A stretch of 49,778 nucleotides of DNA from an uncultured Lachnobacterium sp. (GTDB taxonomy: Bacteria; Bacillota; Clostridia; Lachnospirales; Lachnospiraceae). The notes under the pieces are model-generated. The model did not search any database, was not told the origin of the DNA, and worked only from the letters and a program-made list of their open reading frames with translations. The stretch spans positions 1-49,778 of the forward strand of contig UQRC01000017.1 in assembly GCA_900543445.1 (NCBI GenBank), written 5' to 3'. Position 1 is the first letter of the stretch. The number at the start of each line of letters is the position of its first letter. Position numbers and translations under genes: made by a program. Shown one piece after another: positions 42,100 through 49,778 of the stretch.

Positions 42100-42108
42100 T
42101 GATATAAT
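42100..42108 (+). promoter_or_regulatory. Extended -10 promoter of the lipoprotein-kinase operon
   Basis: TGATATAAT, a perfect extended -10, lies about 90 nt before the lipoprotein gene. No good -35 is visible 17 nt upstream. The same arrangement occurs before putP. Confidence 0.5.
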
Positions 42109-42200
42109 AAATTGCAAATCAATACGATGCAGCGATAGTGATGTGCTGCACGAAAGCAAAACGAGAAATGGAATCGAAGGTATCGGATAAAGGGGCAACT

Positions 42201-43997
42201 ATGGATCGAAGAAAAATAAGAAGCCGGATACTGCTTACCGCAGCAGCTCTCACATTTCTGACCGGCTGCACGGGAGAGATTGCATCAACAGAAAAACATA
42301 AGGAAGAGATTCATGAAGCAATTACCATGCTATCCCCATTTCGCAATATGAGTGCTTTTATCGAGATGGTTCATGAGCAGTATCCGGAGATCAATATCGA
42401 GGTGGTTCCATACAGTGGTGCCAACTATACGGCATATGTCAAGGCACAGCTTGCCGCAAATGATATGCCGGATATCTATTGTTCTACCTATTATATACCG
42501 GGGAGGGAGGAGGTCAGTGACCGGCTGATCGATATGTCGGGTTATGCATTCACCGATAATTATGCGGAAGCAAGATTGCGCGAGGTGACAAATGACGGTG
42601 CGATCTATATGCTTCCTACTTATTATGACTGCATTGGAATTATCTATAACAAGACGTTGCTTGAGAAACACGGCTGGGAACTGCCGACGTCCTTTCGGGA
42701 ACTGGAGGAACTTGCGCCGAAAGTGAAAGCGGCAGGCTGCGAACTTGCATTAAATCAGTTCCAGCTGCCGGAATACGGGTTTCAGTATTTCTGTAATATT
42801 ATGAGTACGAATTATCTGAACACACCGGATGGCCGTAAGTGGCAGAACCGTTTTCTGGATGGTGAGACGACCATGGAAGAAGATGAGCAGATGATGCAGA
42901 ACTTGAAAACTCTTGAGAAGTGGCGTGAAATCGGCATGTTAAATGATAATGGGAATCCGATGAGTGATGAAGCGACACGACTTAAGATGGCAGAAGGAAA
43001 TACGCTTTTTATGCTTGGAGGGGCTAATGTTTTTGCAGACGATGAGACGGAGGATGAGTTCGGACTGATGCCGTATCTGTCAGAGGATGGGACGCAGAAT
43101 GCTTTCATTATGAATGTTTCGCGTTATATGGGAATCAATAAGCGGCTCGAAGAAAAAGGAAACGAACAGAAGCTTACGGATGCACTTCATGTGATGGAGG
43201 TACTTTCTACGGTCAAAGGTATGAAAGCACTCAATAAAACGTATGCCAATACCTTGCTTCTTCCACTCAAGGATTATGTGGTCGAAGAAAGTGAAGGTTA
43301 TTATGCGGAGATTGAGGATGAGATTAATGCCGGAATGACGGCTCCGTTTATCTACGATGGGTGGGAGAATGTAATCGTGGCGACCGGAAGAAAGATGATC
43401 GATTTCCTATGTGGGAAAGCGGAACTTTCCGATGTGGTGCAGGCGTTTGATGCGAATCAACATCTGATCGAAGATAATTCGACCGCTTCTTATACGACAG
43501 TGACAGAAAAGCTGGATACGGATGCCTGTGCGAAAGCGGTTGGGATCTGCTTCGCACAGGAGAGCGGTGCCGATCTTGCACTGATCTCGAAGAATAAATG
43601 GTATAAGCTGGCGGAGTTTAAGGATCTGAATATGGAAGGTGTCAGTGGTGCGTTGTATCCATTGCCGCTGACGGATCAGGAGATTACATCGATTCTGCCG
43701 ACAGGATGGACCGGCAATATTATGACGGTGACGCTGAGCGGACAAAGAATTCAGAAACTGGCAGAGTATGGTTATGACCGGAATGGAGATGGAAGGACCT
43801 TTCCGTATGAACTGGTCATGCCCTCTGATCTACAGCTGGAGAAGGATACTGTTTACACAGTGGCAATCTGCGGGGTGACGGACGCTGTGGCAGAAGAAGG
43901 AAAACTGACCGACACTGGCATTCAGGGGCTTACCGCGGCACAGAAATATTTCAGCCGGTTTGACACTTTATCACTTGGAGATCTTGTTTGGGAGTAG
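42201..43997 (+). CDS. Solute-binding lipoprotein fused to a 5'-nucleotidase-C-like domain
   Basis: A 598-residue surface lipoprotein. The lipobox is LTGC, giving a lipidated Cys23. Residues about 35-430 match family 1 extracellular solute-binding proteins: AITMLSPFRNMSAFIEMVHEQYPEINIEVVPYSG, YVKAQLAANDMPDIYCS, AIYMLPTYYDCIGIIYNKTLLEKHG and LKMAEGNTLFMLGGANVF. From about 440 a second domain resembles the 5'-nucleotidase C-terminal fold: SGADLALISKNKWY, SILPTGWTGNIMTVTLSGQRIQKLAEYG, DTVYTVAICG. No catalytic metallophosphatase half is present. Start 42201 (MDRRKIRS) has AAGGGG 5 nt upstream. No permease genes adjoin; a hybrid kinase follows after 12 nt, so the protein may be a sensor partner rather than a transport component (inference). 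Confidence 0.82.
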   Translation: MDRRKIRSRILLTAAALTFLTGCTGEIASTEKHKEEIHEAITMLSPFRNMSAFIEMVHEQYPEINIEVVPYSGANYTAYVKAQLAANDMPDIYCSTYYIPGREEVSDRLIDMSGYAFTDNYAEARLREVTNDGAIYMLPTYYDCIGIIYNKTLLEKHGWELPTSFRELEELAPKVKAAGCELALNQFQLPEYGFQYFCNIMSTNYLNTPDGRKWQNRFLDGETTMEEDEQMMQNLKTLEKWREIGMLNDNGNPMSDEATRLKMAEGNTLFMLGGANVFADDETEDEFGLMPYLSEDGTQNAFIMNVSRYMGINKRLEEKGNEQKLTDALHVMEVLSTVKGMKALNKTYANTLLLPLKDYVVEESEGYYAEIEDEINAGMTAPFIYDGWENVIVATGRKMIDFLCGKAELSDVVQAFDANQHLIEDNSTASYTTVTEKLDTDACAKAVGICFAQESGADLALISKNKWYKLAEFKDLNMEGVSGALYPLPLTDQEITSILPTGWTGNIMTVTLSGQRIQKLAEYGYDRNGDGRTFPYELVMPSDLQLEKDTVYTVAICGVTDAVAEEGKLTDTGIQGLTAAQKYFSRFDTLSLGDLVWE

Positions 43998-44009
43998 TTT
44001 TGTTTTGTT

Positions 44010-46298
44010 ATGCTTAATTTAAAGAGATGTAAGATTAAAAATTCGCAGATGATTAAAATTGTGGTTATCTTTATCCTGATCGTTGTTTTAAGTGTGATGC
44101 TTTTCTTTAAAATCTATCACAAATATATTGACCGTATTCTGTATGAGGAGAGGCTTAGTCAGATGAAGGCGGTCACTTCGCAGCTGTTTGACGGACTCGA
44201 GGATATGATCGATAACCGATGGGAGACGGTGGCATCGCAGAGTAACCGGCTGGATGATATCGAGATCACAAACGTGGCGGGATTGTCAGAGTTTATGGAA
44301 AAGCAGACAAGGATCAATGAGTTGAAAAGCAAAAGCCAGAGACTGATCGCTGTGGATGAACTGGGACGTTATTATACGCAGGACGGACTTGGTGGCAATC
44401 TGCGGGAGATGGAGGTGCTTTTAAACCAGCCGGATCAGGTCTGCTTTGTGACGAATACGGTGACGACGAATCAGACGGAGATTGTTTTCTTCAAGAGAGT
44501 GGAGCAGCCAATCCATATTGATGATGGCAGAAGAACTGTTCTGATTGAATATTACGGTATCGCACAGGATATGAGGGTGTTTAATCCGTATTTTGAGTGC
44601 AACGCTTATAAAGGAAACAATACGGTTTATGTGGTGGATCGGGATGGCTTAAAGATTTTCAATAGTCAGTCGGATGAGGTGCTGCACGGGTACAATACGT
44701 TTACCGTGCTTAAAAATATGCAGTATCTGCATGGAAGCACATTCGAGCAGGCAAAGCAGGCACTCGCAAGAAACAGTATTTCTTATTCTAATGCGATATT
44801 GGACGGCACAGAGTATTATTATGCGTTGTATCAGATGGAGGATTCGGACTGGACGCTGCTTTTCTTAGTACCGTCTTCTTATGTGGCGGAGAATACTGTA
44901 AAGCTGGTGAATCTGTCAGTTCGAACGGTGCTCATTTTCGCAATTTTTCTTGTGACGATCGCTGCTGCTGCAATCTTTGCAACCATGCGGCAGCATCAGA
45001 AAGCGGCAGTGGAGGCGGAGCGGAGAAATAACGATAAGCTGGCTCTCATCAATGAGCAGCTGGATCAGAAGAATGCCGATCTGTCCAAGGCGGTACAGGT
45101 TGCGGAGAATGCGTTCGAGATGGCGGAGAATGCCAATCACGCGAAGAGTGATTTCCTCGCCAATATGTCACATGATATAAGGACCCCGATGAATGCCATC
45201 ATCGGAATGACCACGTTGCTTGAGCATGAGGCATTCTCGCCACTCAAAGTCCGTGAATATACCAAGAAAATCAAAGGCTCCAGCGAACATTTGCTTGGAA
45301 TCATCAACGATGTACTTGATATGAGCAAGATCGAGAGTGGAAAGACAACGATGAATGTCGGTGAATTTTATCTTCCGGATCTGTTCGATCAGATTGATAC
45401 TGCCTTTCGTCCGCAGACGGATGCGAAGAGGCAAAGTTTTGTGATCGATGTTCAGAAGTTAGAACACAAGTGGCTTTGGGGCGACAGTATGAGGCTGCTT
45501 CAGATCTTAAATAATCTGTTGTCCAATGCATATAAATATACTCAGGTGGGGGGGAATATCCGCATCGAAGTATTTGAGATGGAGCAGACGTCTCCAGCGT
45601 ATGCGAAGCTCTGCCTGAAGGTGATCGATGATGGAATTGGTATGAGTCAGGAATTTTTAGCCAAAATCTATGAATCCTTTACCAGAGAGGAGGGCTTCCT
45701 CACGAATAAGATCCAGGGAACCGGACTCGGCATGTCGATCGTCAAGAGTCTTGTGGATCTCATGGGAGGAAGCGTTGATGTTGAGAGCATTCAGGGAAAA
45801 GGCACATGTTTTGAACTGATCCTGGATTTCAAGATCTCGGACAAGACGGCAGCAGACCAGCAGGCGTCGGGGGAGATACAGGAAGAGAATGCGTTGGGTT
45901 GTTTACAGGGGATGCATTTTCTCTGCGCGGAGGATAATGAGTTGAATGCGGAGATTCTGACGGAGCTTCTTCATATGGAAGGGGCATACTGTGTGATCTG
46001 TCCGAACGGACAGGAAGTTGTTGATGCATTTGTGAATTCTTCTGCCGGAGATTACGACATGATCCTTATGGATGTGCAGATGCCGGTTATGAACGGTTAC
46101 GAGGCGACTAAAGCGATTCGAAGCAGCAGCCATCCGCTGGCGCATTCGATTCCAATTGTTGCGATGACCGCCAATGCGTTCTCCGAGGATGTACAGAAAT
46201 CACTTAGTGCAGGCATGAATGCCCATATCTCAAAGCCTGTAGATATGAAGAAACTTGCACGCACGGTGCGCAAGGAACGGATGAAGGCTGCCGTGTAG
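44010..46298 (+). CDS. Hybrid sensor histidine kinase/response regulator
   Basis: A 762-residue inner-membrane protein. A membrane segment (about 15-35) and another (about 305-328) flank an extracytoplasmic sensing region of about 270 residues, of Cache-like type. A coiled coil leads to the HisKA domain with [18 protein letters not shown] (phospho-acceptor His388), then the ATPase with N box [14 protein letters not shown]1 DDGIGM, F box SFTREEG and G2 GTGLGMS. A receiver domain follows from about 635 with [23 protein letters not shown] (Asp688) and SKPVDMKKL. No DNA-binding output is present, so phosphate must pass to another protein or the receiver acts inside the kinase. The start lacks a strong ribosome site; an ATG at 44049 is an alternative. 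Likely reads the lipoprotein encoded 12 nt upstream. Confidence 0.9.
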   Translation: MLNLKRCKIKNSQMIKIVVIFILIVVLSVMLFFKIYHKYIDRILYEERLSQMKAVTSQLFDGLEDMIDNRWETVASQSNRLDDIEITNVAGLSEFMEKQTRINELKSKSQRLIAVDELGRYYTQDGLGGNLREMEVLLNQPDQVCFVTNTVTTNQTEIVFFKRVEQPIHIDDGRRTVLIEYYGIAQDMRVFNPYFECNAYKGNNTVYVVDRDGLKIFNSQSDEVLHGYNTFTVLKNMQYLHGSTFEQAKQALARNSISYSNAILDGTEYYYALYQMEDSDWTLLFLVPSSYVAENTVKLVNLSVRTVLIFAIFLVTIAAAAIFATMRQHQKAAVEAERRNNDKLALINEQLDQKNADLSKAVQVAENAFEMAENANHAKSDFLANMSHDIRTPMNAIIGMTTLLEHEAFSPLKVREYTKKIKGSSEHLLGIINDVLDMSKIESGKTTMNVGEFYLPDLFDQIDTAFRPQTDAKRQSFVIDVQKLEHKWLWGDSMRLLQILNNLLSNAYKYTQVGGNIRIEVFEMEQTSPAYAKLCLKVIDDGIGMSQEFLAKIYESFTREEGFLTNKIQGTGLGMSIVKSLVDLMGGSVDVESIQGKGTCFELILDFKISDKTAADQQASGEIQEENALGCLQGMHFLCAEDNELNAEILTELLHMEGAYCVICPNGQEVVDAFVNSSAGDYDMILMDVQMPVMNGYEATKAIRSSSHPLAHSIPIVAMTANAFSEDVQKSLSAGMNAHISKPVDMKKLARTVRKERMKAAV

Positions 46299-46337
46299 CT
46301 GCCCAAACCAGCACCTCGAAACGTTCTGTTTTACAGA

Positions 46338-47231
46338 GTGATGATGGGCAAATTCGAATTTAAGGTTGACTTTCATAGGGAAACTCCTCAATATGAATAT
46401 ATAAATGAAAAGATGAATACTTTATGGAAAAATATGACGAATGAAATGAAGATGGACAATAGAAATTCAACGGATATAGAAAAGAAAATAGATGATTTTG
46501 CCTCAAAGGACGAAAAGAAAGCCGGAGTTTTATATGGCATCGGCGTGGGTCCGGGAGATCCGGAGCTTATGACGATTAAGGCAATTCAAACAATTAAAAA
46601 ATGCGATGTGATCGTGCTTCCGGCAGCAACAAAGGAAGAATGCTATGCGTATGGGATTGCATCACAAGTGTGTCCTGAAATGGATGAAAAAAGGCTGCTT
46701 TGTATGCCTTTTCCGATGATAAAGGAGCAAAGTAAATTAGAGAAGGCACACGATGAAATTTTTGAGACGCTTGAACCCGAGTTAAAGGCGGGCAGGAGTG
46801 TTGGACTTCTGACGATCGGTGATCCGAGTGTGTATTCGACTTACATGTATATCCACCATCGGGCGGAGGCAGCTGGATACGAAGCTGTAATGATAAGCGG
46901 TGTGCCATCCTTTTGTGCAGTGGCAGCAAGGCTTGGTATCTCGCTTGGAGAGAAAAGTGAAGAGATTCATATCATTCCGGGCACGTATGATGTACAGAAG
47001 ACGTTTGATTATAGTGGAACCTGTGTTTACATGAAATCCGGAAAGCGTCTGGCGGAGCTGATCACCGCGCTTCGGGATCAGGAGTGTGAGGGACGGCTGC
47101 TTTATGTGCGCGGTGTGTCGAATTGTGGAATGGAAAATGAGCGGGTATATCAGAGTCTGAATGAACTGGAGCAGGCACAGGGCTATCTGACCATTGTGAT
47201 TGTGAAGATGACAGATGAACAGACTATGTAA
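46338..47231 (+). CDS. cobI: Precorrin-2/cobalt-factor II C20-methyltransferase with N-terminal extension
   Basis: A 297-residue SAM-dependent tetrapyrrole methylase of the CobI/CbiL kind, which methylates C20 of precorrin-2 on the route to cobalamin. The catalytic domain starts near residue 63 with LYGIGVGPGDPELMTIKA, the classic SAM loop, followed by LLTIGDPSVYSTYMYIHH, MISGVPSFCAVAARLGI and VYMKSGKRL. CobI proteins normally start at this LYGxGVGPGDPE, so about 60 residues here are extra. They are AT-rich, charged (Lys, Asn, Asp, Glu) and lack a recognised fold. The upstream ATG has no good ribosome site, so the true start may lie within the extension. No other cobalamin genes are in the window. 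Confidence 0.8.
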   Translation: MMMGKFEFKVDFHRETPQYEYINEKMNTLWKNMTNEMKMDNRNSTDIEKKIDDFASKDEKKAGVLYGIGVGPGDPELMTIKAIQTIKKCDVIVLPAATKEECYAYGIASQVCPEMDEKRLLCMPFPMIKEQSKLEKAHDEIFETLEPELKAGRSVGLLTIGDPSVYSTYMYIHHRAEAAGYEAVMISGVPSFCAVAARLGISLGEKSEEIHIIPGTYDVQKTFDYSGTCVYMKSGKRLAELITALRDQECEGRLLYVRGVSNCGMENERVYQSLNELEQAQGYLTIVIVKMTDEQTM

Positions 47232-47250
47232 ATACAGGAGTATGCCTTGG

Positions 47251-47276
47251 GGAAAAAGCGTTATATCGCTTTTTCC
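47251..47276 (+). terminator. Hairpin after cobI
   Basis: A perfect 10-bp stem GGAAAAAGCG (47251-47260) / CGCTTTTTCC (47267-47276) with a TTATAT loop. The T run is inside the stem. Confidence 0.75.
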
Positions 47277-47381
47277 TCCACATAGCTGCTTCTTGTCGCG
47301 GTCATGGAGTATGGATCGAGGATGGTGTTTAAGTCTTTTATCGGTTGAAAAAGTGGAATTATGAAATAAGGAGACGATCAT

Positions 47382-47804
47382 ATGATTTTATGCGTTGCAG
47401 TAGATGACAATATGGGGATGATGTTCAACAGACGCAGACAGAGTCAGGACAAGAATCTGCGAAAATACCTGATCGCGCTGGCTGGTGAAAGAAAGCTTTG
47501 GATCAATTCTTATACGGAAGGACAATTTGATACTCCGCTGCCTCCTGTGATTGTTTCGGATGATGATTTCTTAAAGAAAGCAGGGGCAAATGAGCTGTGC
47601 TTTGTGGAAAATCAATCGTTAAAAACATATGCAGAAAAGGTTTCAGAGGTGATTCTTCTTAAATGGAACCGGGTGTATCCGGCGGATTTCTATTTTGATT
47701 TACCGATGCCGGAGGCAGAATGGAAATTAGAGTCGACAAGTGCGTTTGCCGGAAATTCCCATGACAAGATTACTGTGGAGGTGTGGAAGCATGAAAATAT
47801 TTAA
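47382..47804 (+). CDS. Small conserved protein of unknown function
   Basis: A 140-residue soluble protein that I cannot assign with confidence. Recognisable parts are MILCVAVDDNMGMMFNRRRQSQDKNLRKYL at the start, a central LCFVENQSLKTYAEKVSEVILLKWNRVYPADFYFD, and WKHENI at the end. Proteins with this look in Lachnospiraceae are sometimes labelled ribonuclease Z, but there is no metal-binding His cluster here, so I do not adopt that name. AAGGAG lies 9 nt before the ATG. Its last 14 nt overlap the start of the nuclease gene, so the two are translationally coupled. It could be a partner or immunity factor of that nuclease (inference). Confidence 0.75.
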   Translation: MILCVAVDDNMGMMFNRRRQSQDKNLRKYLIALAGERKLWINSYTEGQFDTPLPPVIVSDDDFLKKAGANELCFVENQSLKTYAEKVSEVILLKWNRVYPADFYFDLPMPEAEWKLESTSAFAGNSHDKITVEVWKHENI

Positions 47805-48984
47805 TTGGATATTCTGCATTTTTTGTATCCTGTGTCTGCCAGTATATGGATTTCATATCAGTTCGATTTTGATTTGTATGCTTGGAATTATATCCTTACC
47901 GATTGCAAAAATCAGAAATTTGTGGAAAGCGCTACCGAAAGATAAAGTGCTGCGCCCATTGATTATCGGAATACTATTTCTGTTATTATGTGGATTTCTG
48001 CCGGATCTTGAAAATGAATCGGATCAGATATCGTCTAATGTAACAACGGAGAGTCTGAGCACCGAGGTTGCTGATATACAGGAATCGCAAATCGCTGATT
48101 CAAAGCCGCGTGATGAGACGGAAATTGTGGAAGATACACAGACCGAGGCGCAGACGAAACCATCCACAGAAGTAACGCTTTCGCTTGCGAATATTCCAAG
48201 GTACTCCGGAAAACCGTTTACATTAGTAAATGACAATGTCCCGGAATTCAGGGATACGGATTTATCGACGACATCTTATGAATATTACAGTGAATTGGAT
48301 GCGCTGGGACGATGCGGTGTCGCTTATGCATGTGTCGGCACAGACCTGATGCCGACCGAGGAGCGAGGCAGTATCGGATCGGTGAAACCTACCGGATGGC
48401 ATACGGTAAAATACGATAATGTGGATGGAAAATATCTCTACAACCGCTGCCACTTGATCGGTTATCAGTTGTCCGGAGAGAATGCCAATGAAAAGAATCT
48501 GATTACGGGAACCCGCTATCTGAATGTGGATGGGATGCTTCCTTTTGAAAATCTGGTGGCAGATTATGTAAAAGAGACCGAAAATCATGTGATGTATCGC
48601 GTGACTCCGCTTTTTGACGGTGATAATCTTGTCGCAAGCGGCGTGCAGATTGAGGCAGAATCGGTTGAAGATGACGGGCAGGGCGTCTATTTCAATGTCT
48701 ATTGCTACAATGTGCAGCCGGACATTAAGATTAATTATGCGACAGGTGACAGTAAGGCCAAAACCGCTGCAGCCGAACCAAAAGAGAAGAAAAAGAATGA
48801 GTCATCCGTGAAAGCATCGGATTCGACGTCAGATTCCGGAGCAACAAAAGTATGGATATCGGCGACTGGACACAAGTATCACAGTGTGAATGACTGCGGC
48901 AATATGAACCCGGATCACGCTACGCAGGTGACCGAAGATGAGGCCATCAATATGGGACTCGGAAAATGCAGCAGGTGCTGGTAA
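47791..48984 (+). CDS. Membrane-anchored DNA/RNA non-specific endonuclease
   Basis: A 397-residue protein. Three hydrophobic N-terminal segments (about 3-20, 22-42, 50-68) anchor it. A Ser/Thr/Glu linker (about 75-125) follows, then a nuclease domain of the Endonuclea_NS_2 kind: YSELDALGRCGVAYACVG, GTDLMPTEERGSIG, and YNRCHLIGYQLSGENANEKNLITGTRYLN with His221 as the likely general base in the NRCHL core and Asn for metal binding. Residues about 350-397 form a second small domain, KVWISATGHKYHSVNDCGN with C-terminal KCSRCW, a Cys/His element seen on several secreted proteins. The start at 47791 has GGAGG 10 nt upstream. Comparable enzymes degrade extracellular DNA or process DNA for uptake. 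Confidence 0.85.
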   Translation: MKIFNWIFCIFCILCLPVYGFHISSILICMLGIISLPIAKIRNLWKALPKDKVLRPLIIGILFLLLCGFLPDLENESDQISSNVTTESLSTEVADIQESQIADSKPRDETEIVEDTQTEAQTKPSTEVTLSLANIPRYSGKPFTLVNDNVPEFRDTDLSTTSYEYYSELDALGRCGVAYACVGTDLMPTEERGSIGSVKPTGWHTVKYDNVDGKYLYNRCHLIGYQLSGENANEKNLITGTRYLNVDGMLPFENLVADYVKETENHVMYRVTPLFDGDNLVASGVQIEAESVEDDGQGVYFNVYCYNVQPDIKINYATGDSKAKTAAAEPKEKKKNESSVKASDSTSDSGATKVWISATGHKYHSVNDCGNMNPDHATQVTEDEAINMGLGKCSRCW

Positions 48985-49082
48985 AACGGATAATATATGC
49001 CCGGACGGGCAAATAGGGGATTTTAAAATAGGAAATATGAGAGTACAATGTTGATAAGGAATGATGGTCGAGAGGAGGGCAG

Positions 49083-49703
49083 ATGATGGGAATTACCGGT
49101 GTAGATTATAGTGGCTTGGGATATGGATATGACTGGCGGATGAAGAGCCCCGATGAAACGACATATGGAGCTGGTCGGAATATTGATGATGGTCGTGACG
49201 GAAATCAAGAGATCGGAAGAAATCCGGACGATGCAAAACGCATTGGAATTGGATCGAATGTGGATGGAACCGAACGCAAAGTGAATGACGGAAACGGAGA
49301 TCATGCGGAATCGGTCGATTCGAAAGTCGATAAGGATGGCAAGAAAAAAGAGTGCCAGACTTGTAAGAACCGTAAGTACATCGACGGTTCCGACGAGGCA
49401 AATGTGTCATTTAAGAGTGCTGCGCATGTCTCTCCGGAAGCCGCAGCTTCCGCCGTACGAGCACATGAGGGACAGCATGTATCCAATGCATACAGCAAGG
49501 CATCAGAGAACGACGGAAAAGTGATCTCGGCTTCCGTACGCATTCATACCGCAATCTGTCCGGAGTGTGGTCGCTCATATGTGTCCGGCGGAGTGACAAA
49601 TACACAGATCAAGTATTATAACGAGAGCAATCCATATCAGAAGGACTTGAAGGCGGCTGACGGCATTAAGGCAAGAGGCGAGAGAGTGGATATGGGTGTG
49701 TAG
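49083..49703 (+). CDS. Putative HExxH metalloprotease-like protein with two CxxC pairs
   Basis: A 206-residue protein. The N-terminal 80 residues are Gly/Asp/Asn-rich and look disordered. Then come Cys91-X2-Cys94 (ECQTCKNRKYIDGSDEANVSFKSAAH), an HEGQH motif (His128-Glu129 .. His132) in VRAHEGQHVSNAYSKA, and Cys159-X2-Cys162 (ICPECGRSYVSGG). This resembles SprA-related proteins of uncharacterised function; HExxH is the zinc-protease signature. There is no signal peptide or membrane helix. GGAGGG lies a few nt before tandem ATGs (49083 and 49086). It is a single gene ending at a strong terminator. Activity is inferred from motif only. Confidence 0.75.
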   Translation: MMGITGVDYSGLGYGYDWRMKSPDETTYGAGRNIDDGRDGNQEIGRNPDDAKRIGIGSNVDGTERKVNDGNGDHAESVDSKVDKDGKKKECQTCKNRKYIDGSDEANVSFKSAAHVSPEAAASAVRAHEGQHVSNAYSKASENDGKVISASVRIHTAICPECGRSYVSGGVTNTQIKYYNESNPYQKDLKAADGIKARGERVDMGV

Positions 49704-49725
49704 CGTATTTGGAGAGAACAGAAAA

Positions 49726-49769
49726 CCTCCTATTATGATTCAAGATGTAATCATAATAGGAGGCTTTTT
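49726..49769 (+). terminator. Terminator at the window end
   Basis: A perfect 15-bp stem CCTCCTATTATGATT (49726-49740) / AATCATAATAGGAGG (49749-49763), then CTTTTT. Confidence 0.95.
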
Positions 49770-49778
49770 CCGATCTAT

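Noticed and set aside
47382..47804. Ribonuclease Z identity for the small protein
   Set aside because: No metallo-beta-lactamase His/Asp motif is present and the protein is far too short.
48995..49010. GCCCGGACGGGC as a terminator of the nuclease gene
   Set aside because: The stem is only 5 bp with a 2-nt loop and no T run follows.
1..49778. tRNA and rRNA genes, insertion sequences, integrase or attachment sites
   Set aside because: I saw no cloverleaf sequences, rRNA signatures, transposase or integrase genes on either strand.

Overview
The window looks like chromosome from an anaerobic, probably spore-forming gut Firmicute of the family Lachnospiraceae (Roseburia/Agathobacter type). This rests on the gene families present, not on any database search: very large secreted GH13 and GH26 glycosidases ending in bacterial Ig-like (Big2) modules, a FeoA-FeoA-FeoB operon, a DUF3793-flavodoxin pair, a spore-photoproduct-lyase-like radical SAM protein, a T-box leader, ATP-type PEP carboxykinase and an iron-dependent alcohol dehydrogenase. 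GC content is moderate and Shine-Dalgarno sites (AGGAGG) are strong. No rRNA, tRNA, CRISPR array or insertion sequence was seen.

Layout. 1-6.5 kb: Eis-like acetyltransferase and LysR regulator (minus), then a PutP-type Na+/solute symporter, an SLC13/ArsB-NhaD permease and a cytidylate-kinase-like protein (plus). 6.5-12.3 kb: tcdA, an AbrB/PIN toxin-antitoxin pair with a palindromic operator, an operon of a Lon-like AAA+ ATPase and a degenerate sigma-70-like protein, and pckA. 12.4-16.2 kb: two tandem HD-GYP paralogues (one intact, one with altered catalytic residues) and an Fe-ADH. 16.4-26.2 kb: a polysaccharide block with a 1550-residue amylase/pullulanase and a 1400-residue GH26 mannanase that share a C-terminal module, separated by a decayed AAA-ATPase-like gene. 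26.3-28.9 kb: FAD oxidoreductase and cation diffusion facilitator (minus).

29-33.7 kb is an iron block: feoA, a second feoA, feoB and a Fur-like gene reduced to its DNA-binding domain, followed by DUF3793 and flavodoxin. The two promoters of this block carry almost the same 16-bp GTTAG...CTAAC element, so they probably form one regulon. 33.7-39.8 kb: HAD phosphatase, nucleoside-phosphorylase-like protein overlapping an SplB-like radical SAM gene, a striking polypurine array of about nine 52-bp units, an SDR and a K+/H+ antiporter. 39.8-42 kb: cstA (minus) behind a T-box riboswitch with a strong promoter. 42-49.8 kb: a solute-binding lipoprotein fused to a 5'-nucleotidase-C-like domain and a hybrid histidine kinase in one operon, an orphan cobI, a small unknown protein overlapping a membrane-anchored nuclease, and an HExxH protein with two CxxC pairs.

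The best candidates for undescribed biology are: the Lon-like ATPase plus sigma-like protein lacking promoter-recognition regions (8177-10518); the shared iron operator together with the mini-Fur; T-box control of cstA; the 52-bp polypurine array; and the modular C-terminus shared by the two giant glycosidases.
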